Shown here: positions 30,595 to 39,429 of the stretch, piece after piece
Layout: every line of letters starts with the position of its first letter
How positions within the stretch are numbered: position 1 is the stretch's first letter
Origin: an uncultured Sulfitobacter sp.
GTDB taxonomy: Bacteria > Pseudomonadota > Alphaproteobacteria > Rhodobacterales > Rhodobacteraceae
Reading direction: 5' to 3'
DNA: 64,000 bases
Assembly: GCA_947502265.1 (NCBI GenBank)
Contig: CANMZB010000016.1
Span: 1-64,000 of the forward strand
Notes under the pieces: generated by a model
What the model was told of the DNA's origin: nothing
Databases searched by the model: none
Seen by the model: only the letters and a program-made list of their open reading frames with translations
Made by a program: the position numbers and the translations under genes

Positions 30595-31350
30595 ATGCAA
30601 ATGTCCACAACCGCAGCTATAATTACCGGAGGGGCTTCCGGCCTCGGCGAGGCAACCGCGCGCCATTTTGCCAGCCAAGGCGCCAAAGTCACGCTTTTGG
30701 ACCGCGACACCGAGCGCGGCCCGACAGTTGCCAAAGAGATTGGCGGGTATTTCATCGAGACCGATGTGACCGACGAGACTTCGGTCGAGACGGCAATCGC
30801 GCAAGCACAAGAAAAGATGGGCGCGCTTACTGTTGCGGTCAACTGTGCGGGCATTGCCATGGGCATTAAAACAACGGGCCGCGACGGGCCGCATCCACTG
30901 TCGGCGTTCCAGAAAACAATCGACGTCAATCTGGTCGGCAGCTTCAACATCGCGCGGCTGGCGGCCACCGCGATGACAAAGAACGCGCCGGACAGCGATG
31001 GCGCGCGCGGTGTGATCATCAACACGGCCTCTATTGCTGCGTTCGATGGGCAGAAGGGGCAGGTCGCCTATGCCGCGTCCAAGGGCGGGATTGTCGGCAT
31101 GACATTGCCCATGGCGCGCGATCTTGCCAAGGACGGTATCCGCGTAATGACCATCGCACCGGGTATTTTCGCCACGCCAATGCTGAAAGGACTACCGCAA
31201 GAGGTGCAGGACAGCCTTGCCGCCGAAGTGCCGAATCCTCCGCGTCTGGGCGATCCGTCCGAATACGGACGCATGGCGGCGTTTATTGTCGAAATGGGAT
31301 ATCTCAACGGCGAGGTGATCCGCCTTGACGGCGCGCTGCGGATGCGGTGA
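30595..31350 (+). CDS. Short-chain dehydrogenase, 3-hydroxyacyl-CoA dehydrogenase type II-like
   Basis: This 251-aa SDR has cofactor motif TGGASGLG (residues 11-18), NCAG (83-86) and a catalytic triad with S146, Y159 and K163. The body resembles HSD10-type 3-hydroxyacyl-CoA dehydrogenases (LDRDTERG, GVIINTASIAAFDGQ, APGIFATPM). It probably uses NAD(H) on a short or branched 3-hydroxyacyl-CoA. AAGGGAG precedes the ATG. Confidence 0.92.
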   Translation: MQMSTTAAIITGGASGLGEATARHFASQGAKVTLLDRDTERGPTVAKEIGGYFIETDVTDETSVETAIAQAQEKMGALTVAVNCAGIAMGIKTTGRDGPHPLSAFQKTIDVNLVGSFNIARLAATAMTKNAPDSDGARGVIINTASIAAFDGQKGQVAYAASKGGIVGMTLPMARDLAKDGIRVMTIAPGIFATPMLKGLPQEVQDSLAAEVPNPPRLGDPSEYGRMAAFIVEMGYLNGEVIRLDGALRMR

Positions 31351-31356
31351 ACGGTG

Positions 31357-31380
31357 GGCCGCGCGACTTATTGCGCGGCC
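31357..31380. terminator. Bidirectional hairpin between SDR and ABC-F genes
   Basis: GGCCGCGC and GCGCGGCC form a perfect 8-bp GC stem with an 8-base loop that contains the ABC-F stop codon. It lies between convergent genes. TTCT follows on the + strand but there is no long T-run. Confidence 0.5.
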
Positions 31381-33176
31381 TTCTCCTCCAGCGACAGCCA
31401 TTCTTCCTCGGCGACAGACAGCTTTTCATGCCGATCCAGAAGCGCATCCGTCGCCTTTTGAAACTTCACCGGATGATCGGTGAAAAGCGCCGGATCGCCC
31501 ATCAACTCTTCGAGCTTGGCAATCTCCGCCTCAAATCGTGCAATCTCGGCAGGCAGCGCTTCGAGGCGGTGCTTTTCGGTAAAGCTCAAGCCTTTCTGCG
31601 GCTTCACCTTCTGCGTAAGCTTCGAAACGTTAGCTTTTGATTTTACAACACTTTCCGAGAAATCATCTTGCCCGCGCTGCGACAGGTAATCGCTCCACCC
31701 GCCAGCATAGACAGTCGCGCGGCCATCGCCTTCCATCGCAATGGTGGTGGCAGCAACACGGTCAAGGAAATCACGGTCGTGGCTGACAAGGATCACAGTG
31801 CCGTCATAGGTGCTTAGAAGCTCCTGCAACAGGTCAAGCGTTTCAATATCGAGATCGTTTGTCGGCTCGTCGAGTATCAGCAGGTTGCTTTCACGCGCCA
31901 TCAGCTTGGCCAGCAGCAGTCGCGCCTTTTCGCCCCCCGATAAGGACCGTACAGGCGCGCGGGCCTGCCCCTCGTCGAACAGGAATTCCTTGAGATACCC
32001 CACCACATGTTTGGGCATGCCGCGCACCATCACCTGATCGGCCTTGCCCGAAACACGCATATCGGGATCGCCGGTCAAACTGTCCCACAGCGACATATCG
32101 CCGTCCAGCTGCGCGCGCGCCTGATCGAACAGGGCAATCTCCAGATTTGTGCCCAGCTTAACGGTGCCGGTGTCCGGTTCTTCGCGGCCGATCAGCATAT
32201 TCAAAAGCGTCGTTTTCCCCACGCCATTCGGCCCGACAAGCGCAATGCGGTCACCGCGTTGAACCTTCAGCGAGAAATCACGCAAGATCACCTTGTCGCC
32301 GTAGGTCTTTGAAATTCCTTCGGCTTCAATCACCTTGCGGCCGGACTTGGGGCCTGCTTCCAATGCCATCGCGGCGGTGCCTTGGCGGTTGATCTGCCCC
32401 GCCCGCTGGGCGCGCAGATCTTGCAACGCGCGCACACGCCCCTGATTGCGCTTGCGCCGCGCCGAGATGCCTTCAACCGCCCACCGCGCCTCTGCCTTTA
32501 TCTTGCGATTAAGCTTGTGGCGCTGCATGTCCTCTTCTTCCCAGATCTGGTCGCGCCATGCCTCGAATTTGTCGAAACCGATTTCCTGACGGCGCACAGT
32601 ACCGCGATCAACCCAAAGGGTCGCGCGGGTCAGCGCGTTCAGGAATGCACGGTCGTGGCTGATGATGACATACGCCTTGCGGGTGGTTTTCAACTCGTTT
32701 TCGAGCCATGCAATCGCTTCGATATCCAAATGGTTCGTCGGCTCGTCGAGCAGCATCAATTCAGGCTCTGACGCCATCAGCCGTGCAAGGGCCGCGCGCC
32801 GCCGCTCCCCGCCCGAAGCGGTGGCAACAGGGCGGTCCGGATCAAACTTCAGCCCCTCGCCCGCGCGCTCCACCTTGTAAAGCTCGCCGGGCTCCAACCC
32901 GTGCGTGGCGAATTCACCCAGCGTCTCGAATCCCGTCAGGTCGGGATCCTGCTCCATATAGCCGACGCTGACACCGGCGCCCGCGATCACATCGCCATTA
33001 TCGGCTTCGACCAACCCCGCCATGACTTTCATCAGGGTGGATTTACCCGACCCGTTACGCCCCACAAGGGCCAGACGATCGCCTGTCTGGACCACTAAAG
33101 AGAGGTTTTCAAAAACTGGATCTCCGCCAAAAGTAAGCGAAATATCGGTGAGCTGTAAAAGGGGTGCACGTGCCAT
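31368..33176 (-). CDS. ABC-F family ATPase (Uup-like)
   Basis: This 602-aa soluble protein has two ABC domains, each with Walker A (GRNGSGKST and GPNGVGKTT) and Walker B (LMLLDEPTN and LLILDEPTN). A basic linker joins them (IKAEARWAVEG region), and a C-terminal coiled coil follows (about residues 515-600). There are no membrane segments. ABC-F proteins act on the ribosome or, for Uup, on DNA/ribosome-associated processes. The Uup-type coiled-coil tail makes that subgroup most likely. Confidence 0.94.
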   Translation of the reverse strand: MARAPLLQLTDISLTFGGDPVFENLSLVVQTGDRLALVGRNGSGKSTLMKVMAGLVEADNGDVIAGAGVSVGYMEQDPDLTGFETLGEFATHGLEPGELYKVERAGEGLKFDPDRPVATASGGERRRAALARLMASEPELMLLDEPTNHLDIEAIAWLENELKTTRKAYVIISHDRAFLNALTRATLWVDRGTVRRQEIGFDKFEAWRDQIWEEEDMQRHKLNRKIKAEARWAVEGISARRKRNQGRVRALQDLRAQRAGQINRQGTAAMALEAGPKSGRKVIEAEGISKTYGDKVILRDFSLKVQRGDRIALVGPNGVGKTTLLNMLIGREEPDTGTVKLGTNLEIALFDQARAQLDGDMSLWDSLTGDPDMRVSGKADQVMVRGMPKHVVGYLKEFLFDEGQARAPVRSLSGGEKARLLLAKLMARESNLLILDEPTNDLDIETLDLLQELLSTYDGTVILVSHDRDFLDRVAATTIAMEGDGRATVYAGGWSDYLSQRGQDDFSESVVKSKANVSKLTQKVKPQKGLSFTEKHRLEALPAEIARFEAEIAKLEELMGDPALFTDHPVKFQKATDALLDRHEKLSVAEEEWLSLEEKAAQ

Positions 33177-33211
33177 GGCAGCGGGCTACTCCGGCGGGCG
33201 CGAAAGGTCAA

Positions 33212-33934
33212 TCAGACAAGCGCGCGCAACAGACGTTTGCGGCTGGCAGGGATCGCGCCGATCTCGAGCCCCGTAAACACATGCAGCGTACCCATCTGCT
33301 GATCCACCACCGCATGATCGCTGACCCAGCCCCCCATCATCAGATAGGTGCGCAACAAGGGCGGCATGCCCGCGTTGCCCTTGCGCACATCCGGCTTGCG
33401 CCGCAGACGAACCCCATAACGGAACACATCGGGTGCCTTGACCCGTGGCAACCAGCGTTTTGGCGCAAGATGGCGCGCCTTGAGCAGGGCAAAGGAATCA
33501 AGATAGGGATCCGTCTGTGTTCCCGCAAAAGACGAGCAGCCAAAAAGCAGTTGCACGCCCGTCGCATCCACATAGGCCGTCATCGCGCCCCATGCGATGC
33601 GCAAAATGTCAGGATCGCGCCAGTCGGGATGGATGCAAAAGCGCCCCAGCTCCAGCATCGGCCCTTCATAGCTTTCCAGCGCATCCAGATCATAGAACTG
33701 CGCGGCATAGCTGTCGCGGATGCCCCGCCCCGACAGCAAAGCCAGCCTGTAGGTGCAGACAAGCGCACCTGTCGTGTTGTCGAAGACAAGCACATGCATC
33801 GCCGTTTGGTCAAAAATGTCGTGCGCGCCCCCCGCAGCACCAAAGCACAGGCTGCGCAGGCCTTGCGCCGCGCGCAAGTCAGCCGCCCCTACTGCGGGGC
33901 GGGCAACATATCTGCCTTTGTAAAGCGGTATCAT
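33212..33934 (-). CDS. olsB: OlsB-like ornithine-acyl-ACP N-acyltransferase (GNAT)
   Basis: This 240-aa acyltransferase likely adds a 3-hydroxyacyl chain to ornithine, the first step of ornithine-lipid synthesis. It resembles the hemolysin/OlsB family: RSLCFGAAGGAHDIFDQ, VCTYRL, LELGRFCIHPDWR and LLFGCSSF. The ATG at 33934 follows GGAG with seven bases; the longer start at 34003 has no such site. No olsA is adjacent. Confidence 0.87.
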   Translation of the reverse strand: MIPLYKGRYVARPAVGAADLRAAQGLRSLCFGAAGGAHDIFDQTAMHVLVFDNTTGALVCTYRLALLSGRGIRDSYAAQFYDLDALESYEGPMLELGRFCIHPDWRDPDILRIAWGAMTAYVDATGVQLLFGCSSFAGTQTDPYLDSFALLKARHLAPKRWLPRVKAPDVFRYGVRLRRKPDVRKGNAGMPPLLRTYLMMGGWVSDHAVVDQQMGTLHVFTGLEIGAIPASRKRLLRALV

Positions 33935-33999
33935 GCGAATCTCCGCGCGCGGGATGCCCGTGGCAAGCCTAGCGCGAAAACCGTGACAATCTTGTGAAA

Positions 34000-34464
34000 T
34001 CAACCAGCCATCGCAGCCGGATTGAACCGGCCGAGGCCACCGAGCAATCTGCGCAGGAAGTTGGAGTTGCTCACGCCCGTGGTGGTGACACGGCGCGCCA
34101 GCGGCACGACCTGACCGCGTTCAAGCCCGAAGTGTTCGATGTTGGTGACAACGCCGGCGCCGTCAAAGCTGATCGCGACAACTTCGCGTTCTACTTCCTT
34201 GGAGGCAAGCGCCCCGAATGTGCGCCGGCGGCTGCGCACATAATAGTAACCGCCATCATTGATCACACCGGAAGTCACCGGAGAGCCGATCGTTTCTTCG
34301 ACGGAAACGCGGGAATCGACGCCCACAACGATCTGATCCAGATCTTCTTGCGGCGGGACATAGCCATGATTGATATATTGTGGCGCACAAGCCGCGAGCC
34401 CCCCCGCGAGCGCTGCCGCGACGAGGATTCGGCGCAGACAAACCTTGTAAGTCTTGATACCCAT
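34000..34464 (-). CDS. bamE: Outer-membrane assembly lipoprotein BamE (SmpA/OmlA)
   Basis: This 154-aa lipoprotein has lipobox LAAC with C26. A BamE domain follows (about residues 40-130: VGVDSRVSVEETIGSPVTSG, DGGYYYVRSRRRTFG). It is part of the BAM complex that inserts beta-barrel proteins into the outer membrane. AAGGGG precedes the ATG. It is divergent from the DUF177 gene, an arrangement common in Rhodobacteraceae. Confidence 0.93.
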   Translation of the reverse strand: MGIKTYKVCLRRILVAAALAGGLAACAPQYINHGYVPPQEDLDQIVVGVDSRVSVEETIGSPVTSGVINDGGYYYVRSRRRTFGALASKEVEREVVAISFDGAGVVTNIEHFGLERGQVVPLARRVTTTGVSNSNFLRRLLGGLGRFNPAAMAG

Positions 34465-34552
34465 GGTGCTGCCCCTTGCCCTTAACTTGCTTGGCTTTTA
34501 TCCCGCATATACCAATTGCGCCCTCCGGTTCAAGAAACGAAAGCACCATATC

Positions 34553-35113
34553 ATGTCGCCAACCCCTCCCAGCGCCACAAGCCTGCGTGTTGCCGGCCTG
34601 TCTCAGGCCGCGCCCACACCGTTCTCCCTACGCCCCAACGCGCCCGAGTTGCGCACCATTTCCAAGGCGCTTGGCCTTGACGGACTGCGTAAACTGTCCT
34701 TTCAGGGCACCATACAGCCTTTGGGTAAATCCGACTGGCAACTCACCGGCACTCTTGGTGCCACAGTGGTACAGCCCTGCGTGGTAACGCTTGAGCCGGT
34801 CGTCACCCGCATCGACACAAACGTTGTGCGCACGTTCCAACGCGATTTCGAAGAGATTGACGCGTCCGAAGCTGAAATCGAAATACCCGAGGATGACACG
34901 GCAGAGCCACTGGGCGCGTGGATTGATCCCGCTGCCGTGATGATCGAGGCGCTGGCGCTGGAGTTGCCGGAGTACCCGCGCAAGGCCGACGCCGCGATTG
35001 AGCCGGTGCGCGTAACCGAGCCGGGTAAAACCGCAATGACCGACGAGGACGCCCGCCCCTTTGCCGGTCTGGCCGCGCTGAAAGCACAGCTTGGCAAGGA
35101 CGAGGACAACTGA
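34553..35113 (+). CDS. DUF177 (YceD-like) protein
   Basis: This 186-aa protein carries the DUF177 pattern GTLGATVVQPCVVTLEPV (near the middle), then acidic DDTAEPLG and the YPRKADA segment. YceD-type proteins are encoded just upstream of rpmF in many bacteria and are linked to 23S rRNA biogenesis. Here too rpmF follows, after 258 bp. The ATG at 34553 was chosen because the upstream in-frame start overlaps the bamE start. Confidence 0.92.
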   Translation: MSPTPPSATSLRVAGLSQAAPTPFSLRPNAPELRTISKALGLDGLRKLSFQGTIQPLGKSDWQLTGTLGATVVQPCVVTLEPVVTRIDTNVVRTFQRDFEEIDASEAEIEIPEDDTAEPLGAWIDPAAVMIEALALELPEYPRKADAAIEPVRVTEPGKTAMTDEDARPFAGLAALKAQLGKDEDN

Positions 35114-35371
35114 ACGCCGTGCGCCACCCCATTTCAACACCGGCATTTGCACTGGCACTTCGAGACTGGTATTTCGACATTGGCATTTCGGCAAAATCCG
35201 GCTTGAACCTTTGCGGTTTCGCAGTATTTTGCTGCATTCCCGTGATTTAGCGTTGGACAAGCGACAGGCCTTTGCCTAAACGCACACCACGCCCGTATGG
35301 GAGTTGACCTGAAACACGGCCCGCCGCACCCGATGTGCTGCATAGTGGCCCCGAATACAAAGGCACCAGAC

Positions 35372-35578
35372 ATGGCTGTCCAACAGAATAAAGTCTCCAA
35401 ATCGCGCCGCAACAACCGTCGCTCCCACGATTCGCTGGTCGCTGCGAACCCGAACGAGTGCTCGCACTGCGGCGAGATGAAGCGCCCGCACCACATTTGC
35501 GTGTCCTGCGGCCACTACGATGAAAAAGAAGTTATTGCGCTGAACGACGAGATTGATCTCGAAGACGACGCGGCTTAA
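35372..35578 (+). CDS. rpmF: 50S ribosomal protein L32
   Basis: This 68-aa protein begins [20 protein letters not shown] and has the two zinc-ligand pairs CSHC and CVSC. The order DUF177-rpmF-plsX-fabH is conserved across many bacteria. The ATG at 35372 matches the family start. Confidence 0.98.
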   Translation: MAVQQNKVSKSRRNNRRSHDSLVAANPNECSHCGEMKRPHHICVSCGHYDEKEVIALNDEIDLEDDAA

Positions 35579-35620
35579 GCTGCGCGCGATCCAGAAGACA
35601 ATCAAAGGCGTTCGCAGCAG

Positions 35621-36700
35621 ATGACGGCCCGGACCGATCACATAGACGCGAAAGCCCGACGGACTCTTATCTCTGTCGATGCGATGGGGGGCGATCAGGG
35701 GCCGGCAGCAGTTGTTGCCGGTTGCCTTATATCGGCCAAAGCAAATCCCGACATCGCCTTTATCCTTCACGGCCCCAAGGCCGAGCTGGACGCGTTGGTT
35801 ACCAAACACAGCAAGCTTGCGGCGCGGGTCGAAATCCGCGACGCGACAGGCGTTGTCAGCATGTCTGACAAGCCCAGTCAGGTTGTCCGCTCGGGCAAGG
35901 ACACCTCCATGTGGTCCGCCGTAGAATCGGTGCGCACAGGCGATGCCAGCGTCGCGGTTTCGTGCGGCAACACCGGCGCGCTGATGGCGGTGTCGATGAT
36001 CCGGCTGCGCAAGCTGCCCGGTGTCAACCGACCTGCGATTGCGGTGCTTTACCCCTCTTCCAACGCCCAGGGCTTCAACGTCATGCTTGACGTGGGGGCC
36101 GATATCCGCGCCGATCCGGATGACCTGTTGCGCTATGCGCTGATGGGAATGTCCTATGCCCGCAACGGGATGGACCTCGACACACCGCGTGTCGGCCTGC
36201 TCAACGTGGGCACCGAAGAACACAAGGGCCGTACCGAACTGAAAGAGGCGCATGATCTGATTCGCGATCACGCCAAAGAAGGCGGTTTCGAATTTGTCGG
36301 ATTCGTCGAAGGCGGCGATATTTCTGGCGACCGCGCCGACGTCATCGTCACCGACGGATTTACCGGCAACATCGCCATCAAAACCGGTGAAGGCACGGCA
36401 AGCCTGATCGGGCGCCGCCTGCGCGAAGCGTTCAAATACTCAATGCTCTCGCGCCTTGCCTCGCTGCTGGCGTATACGTCGCTGGTACGGCTAAGCAAAA
36501 GAATCGATCCGCGCCGCGTGAATGGCGGCGTATTTCTGGGCCTGAACGGCACTGTCGTCAAATCTCACGGGTCTGCCGATGCTACAGGCGTTGCCGCAGC
36601 GATCAAGTTGGCGGCACAACTGGCGGAGAACGGCTTTAACGACAAGCTGGCCGCGCGCGTTGCCGCGGCTCTGCCCTCTGAGGAGACATCAAGGGAATGA
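35621..36700 (+). CDS. plsX: Phosphate acyltransferase PlsX
   Basis: This 359-aa enzyme makes acyl-phosphate from acyl-ACP for phospholipid synthesis. Family motifs are VDAMGGDQGP, GNTGALMA, DVGAD, MGMSYAR and VTDGFTGNI. Its TGA overlaps the fabH ATG (ATGA), so the two lipid-synthesis genes are coupled. Confidence 0.97.
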   Translation: MTARTDHIDAKARRTLISVDAMGGDQGPAAVVAGCLISAKANPDIAFILHGPKAELDALVTKHSKLAARVEIRDATGVVSMSDKPSQVVRSGKDTSMWSAVESVRTGDASVAVSCGNTGALMAVSMIRLRKLPGVNRPAIAVLYPSSNAQGFNVMLDVGADIRADPDDLLRYALMGMSYARNGMDLDTPRVGLLNVGTEEHKGRTELKEAHDLIRDHAKEGGFEFVGFVEGGDISGDRADVIVTDGFTGNIAIKTGEGTASLIGRRLREAFKYSMLSRLASLLAYTSLVRLSKRIDPRRVNGGVFLGLNGTVVKSHGSADATGVAAAIKLAAQLAENGFNDKLAARVAAALPSEETSRE

Positions 36701-37668
36701 CTATCCGCGCTGTTGTAAAAGGGGTCGGTCACTATCTGCCCACCCGCGTTGTTGAAAATGCCGAATTCGAAGCTTCGCTCGAAACAACAGACGCGTGGAT
36801 TCGCGCGCGCTCGGGGATCGAGCGGCGTCATTTCGCCAGCGACGGGGAAACCACATCGTCCATGGCAACGGAGGCGGCGCAAAAGGCGCTCGATATGGCG
36901 GGTCTCGGGGCATCGGACATCGACGCGCTGATTCTCGCCACCTCCACCGCCGATTTCACTTTCCCCTCCGCCGCGACCATGGTGCAGGCACAACTGGGCA
37001 TGAAGAACGGCTTTGCCTTCGATATTCAGGCGGTCTGCGCCGGTTTCGTCTTTGCCCTCGCCAACGCAAACGCGCTGATCCTTTCGGGACAGGCGCGCCG
37101 CGTGCTGGTGATCGGGGCTGAAACCTTTAGCCGCATCATGGACTGGACCGATCGCAGCACATGCGTGCTGTTCGGTGATGGTGCAGGCGCGCTGGTCCTG
37201 GAGGCCGAAGAAGGCCACGGCAGCACCGAAGATCGCGGCATTCTGTCGACCGATCTGAACTCGGATGGCAGCTACCGCGAGCTTTTGTATGTGGATGGCG
37301 GTGTGTCTACCGGCACCACCGGTTATTTGCGGATGCAGGGCAATCAGGTGTTCCGCCATGCGGTAGAAAAACTTGCGGCGACGGCCACAACCGCGATGGA
37401 GAACGCAGGCGTGACCGGTGCAGACGTCGATTGGGTCGTCCCCCATCAGGCCAACATCCGAATCATTCAAGGCACCGCGAAAAAGCTGGGCCTGCCGATG
37501 GAAAAAGTCGTGGTAACCGTTCAAGATCACGGCAACACCTCTGCCGCCTCCATCCCTCTTGCCCTGTCTGTGGGCCATGCGCGCGGACAGATCAAACAAG
37601 GTGATTTACTTGTTACCGAGGCGATTGGCGGCGGGCTTGCCTGGGGTGCGGTTGTCTTGCGCTGGTAA
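36697..37668 (+). CDS. fabH: 3-oxoacyl-ACP synthase III FabH
   Basis: This 323-aa enzyme condenses acetyl-CoA with malonyl-ACP to start fatty-acid synthesis. The active-site Cys is C114 (QAVCAGFVFAL), the His lies in VPHQANIRI and the Asn in HGNTSAAS. The start has AAGGGA very close upstream and overlaps plsX. Confidence 0.98.
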   Translation: MTIRAVVKGVGHYLPTRVVENAEFEASLETTDAWIRARSGIERRHFASDGETTSSMATEAAQKALDMAGLGASDIDALILATSTADFTFPSAATMVQAQLGMKNGFAFDIQAVCAGFVFALANANALILSGQARRVLVIGAETFSRIMDWTDRSTCVLFGDGAGALVLEAEEGHGSTEDRGILSTDLNSDGSYRELLYVDGGVSTGTTGYLRMQGNQVFRHAVEKLAATATTAMENAGVTGADVDWVVPHQANIRIIQGTAKKLGLPMEKVVVTVQDHGNTSAASIPLALSVGHARGQIKQGDLLVTEAIGGGLAWGAVVLRW

Positions 37669-37714
37669 CTGATCATCCGGCCAACATCATGATCTTATTG
37701 ACGTGAAGGGCAAA

Positions 37715-37734
37715 ATTGGCCAAAGTCAGCCAAT
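37715..37734. promoter_or_regulatory. ATTGGC-N8-GCCAAT dyad in front of ihfA
   Basis: Six-base perfect arms with an eight-base spacer lie 17 bp upstream of the ihfA ATG, close to where a promoter would be. TTGACG occurs just upstream (37698-37703). A similar ATTGGC-N9-GCCAAT is embedded in the inverted repeat at 20275-20301. The binding protein, if any, is unknown. Confidence 0.3.
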
Positions 37735-37750
37735 ATTTGTGGGGAACAGT

Positions 37751-38053
37751 ATGACAGGAAAGACATTGACGCGCATGGATCTCAGCGAAGCTGTTTTCCG
37801 CGAAGTAGGTTTGTCGCGCAATGAAAGCGCGCAATTGGTTGAAACTGTGCTTGACGAAATGTCAGACGCATTGGCGCGCGGTGAGCAGGTCAAAATTTCC
37901 TCGTTCGGGACATTTTCGATCCGCGACAAGTCTGCCCGCATCGGCCGCAATCCCAAAACCGGCGAAGAAGTGCCGATCAATCCCCGCCGCGTACTGACCT
38001 TCCGCCCTTCGCATCTGATGAAGGACCGTGTGGCGGACGGCAACAAGTCCTGA
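37751..38053 (+). CDS. ihfA: Integration host factor alpha subunit
   Basis: This 100-aa nucleoid protein bends DNA as a dimer with IHF-beta. The start [11 protein letters not shown] and the DNA-contact arm [12 protein letters not shown] with RRVLTFRPS are those of IhfA. The length is exactly usual. The merR-type gene follows after 4 bp. Confidence 0.97.
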   Translation: MTGKTLTRMDLSEAVFREVGLSRNESAQLVETVLDEMSDALARGEQVKISSFGTFSIRDKSARIGRNPKTGEEVPINPRRVLTFRPSHLMKDRVADGNKS

Positions 38054-38057
38054 TCTG

Positions 38058-39218
38058 ATGTCCAAATCGCCAGATGCTTTTCGCACCATTTCCGAAGTCG
38101 CTGACTGGCTTGGCATTCAGGCGCATGTCTTGCGCTTTTGGGAAAGCAAATTCACCCAGGTGAAGCCGATCAAACGGGCCGGCGGACGGCGATATTACCG
38201 CCCCGCCGACATGCTGCTCCTGGGCGGCATCAAGAAGTTGCTGCACGATGACGGGATGACCATCAAGGGCGTCCAGAAAATCCTGCGCGAGGACGGCATG
38301 AGCCATGTGTCGGCTCTTTCAACACCGCTTGACGAGGCAGACGCACAGATCACTGCGCAAAATACCGCCCCCATGATGCCTTCAATGCCCGCCACACCGG
38401 AAGCCCAAAACGTCGTGTTACCGTTCGAGCCGGTCAGGGAACCCCCTGTCGCGGCACAACCCGAACCAACTGAATCCGAGCCTTCAAACGACAAAGCCGA
38501 AACCGGTGATGCCGCGCCCGAACCTGCACAGGCAGAGTCCGAAGCCGGGATACCCCATGATGTAGAAGCGGGTGAAACAACGTCTGCGCCTCAGCCCGCT
38601 GAGGCTGAGGCTGAGGCTGAGGCTGAGGCTGAGGCTGAGGCTGAGGAAGCCGTGTGCGTAACGCCGCCCGATGCAAGCGCAAAAGCGCCGGTCGAGCAAA
38701 CGCCGAGCACAACACAATCCCGCACGCCAGCGCCCCACGACACGCATGGCACCCCCTCCGGGGAAGCGGCAGCGTTGGAGCAAGAAGACACCCCCGCCGA
38801 ACATGCCATGTCTCCCCTGCCCGACTTTTTGCAGCCCGCGGAAGAACCGCACGATGATCCAGCGGAACAGCCCGAAATCCCTGCCCAAAAGGAAGAAGCG
38901 GCAGGCGAGGGCAACGCGCCCTCTGAAGATGCTCCTGCTTCAACGCCTGTGAGCGGAGAAGCCGTTGCGGCCACGCACAGCCCCCCCGAAACACCGGAAC
39001 CCAAAACACCGGAACCTGCACGGCCGCGCGACATCGGTATGCCTGATGTCCAGCCCGAGCAAGAGATTCACGCCTCTCCCGCCGTTTTGACGCGCCTCAT
39101 GCGCGCCGGTGCAGTGGATGCCGAAACAGCACAGAAAATGCAGCCGCTTCTGGCCCAGTTGGCCACTCTGCGCGACAAGATGACCGCGCGGGGTGGTTCC
39201 GAAAAATCAAATCCGTAA
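38058..39218 (+). CDS. MerR-family regulator with long low-complexity tail
   Basis: This 386-aa protein has a MerR winged helix at residues about 8-80 ([20 protein letters not shown], then [12 protein letters not shown]). The following 280 residues are acidic, rich in Pro, Glu and Ala, and probably disordered. They include a run of alternating Ala-Glu encoded by a hexanucleotide repeat. A helical end ([19 protein letters not shown]) closes the chain. MerR genes of this kind follow ihfA in many Rhodobacteraceae, and their target is unknown. There are no metal-binding cysteines. Confidence 0.9.
   Translation: MSKSPDAFRTISEVADWLGIQAHVLRFWESKFTQVKPIKRAGGRRYYRPADMLLLGGIKKLLHDDGMTIKGVQKILREDGMSHVSALSTPLDEADAQITAQNTAPMMPSMPATPEAQNVVLPFEPVREPPVAAQPEPTESEPSNDKAETGDAAPEPAQAESEAGIPHDVEAGETTSAPQPAEAEAEAEAEAEAEAEEAVCVTPPDASAKAPVEQTPSTTQSRTPAPHDTHGTPSGEAAALEQEDTPAEHAMSPLPDFLQPAEEPHDDPAEQPEIPAQKEEAAGEGNAPSEDAPASTPVSGEAVAATHSPPETPEPKTPEPARPRDIGMPDVQPEQEIHASPAVLTRLMRAGAVDAETAQKMQPLLAQLATLRDKMTARGGSEKSNP
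38601..38642 (+). repeat. Hexanucleotide repeat (GAGGCT)x7
   Basis: Seven perfect GAGGCT copies, with a partial eighth, encode alternating Glu-Ala in the tail of the MerR-family protein. A change in copy number would alter tail length by two residues per unit without a frameshift. Confidence 0.95.
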
Positions 39219-39224
39219 GCATAA

Positions 39225-39253
39225 GGCGTCTGAGGGAAATTCCCTCTTGCGCC
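39225..39253. terminator. Hairpin after the merR-type gene
   Basis: GAGGGAA-A-TTCCCTC with outer GGCG/CGCC arms forms a compact palindrome between the merR-type gene and tRNA-Pro. No T-run follows. It may still end or process the upstream transcript. Confidence 0.35.
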
Positions 39254-39285
39254 GCCACGGATATGCGGTATGAACCTCCCCATGT

Positions 39286-39362
39286 CGGGCTATGGCGCAG
39301 TCTGGTAGCGCGTCCGTCTGGGGGACGGAAGGTCGCAGGTTCGAGTCCTGCTAGCCCGACCA
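39286..39362 (+). tRNA. tRNA-Pro (GGG)
   Basis: This is a 77-nt cloverleaf with a perfect 7-bp acceptor stem (CGGGCTA/TAGCCCG) and discriminator A. The anticodon stem is TCCGT/ACGGA with loop CTGGGGG, giving anticodon GGG. The T-arm contains GGTTCGAGTCC. The CCA end is encoded (39360-39362). It reads CCC and CCU codons. Confidence 0.97.
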
Positions 39363-39371
39363 CGACATATT

Positions 39372-39407
39372 CAAAACGCTCGCACCGCTCACGGTGCGGG
39401 CGTTTTG
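39372..39407 (+). terminator. Strong hairpin terminator after tRNA-Pro
   Basis: A 16-bp stem (CAAAACGCTCGCACCG with CGGTGCGGGCGTTTTG, one T-G wobble) with a four-base loop lies ten bases after the tRNA. The right arm ends in TTTT. It separates the tRNA from dcd. Confidence 0.8.
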
Positions 39408-39429
39408 CACATCAAAAGGACTGCTCTTC

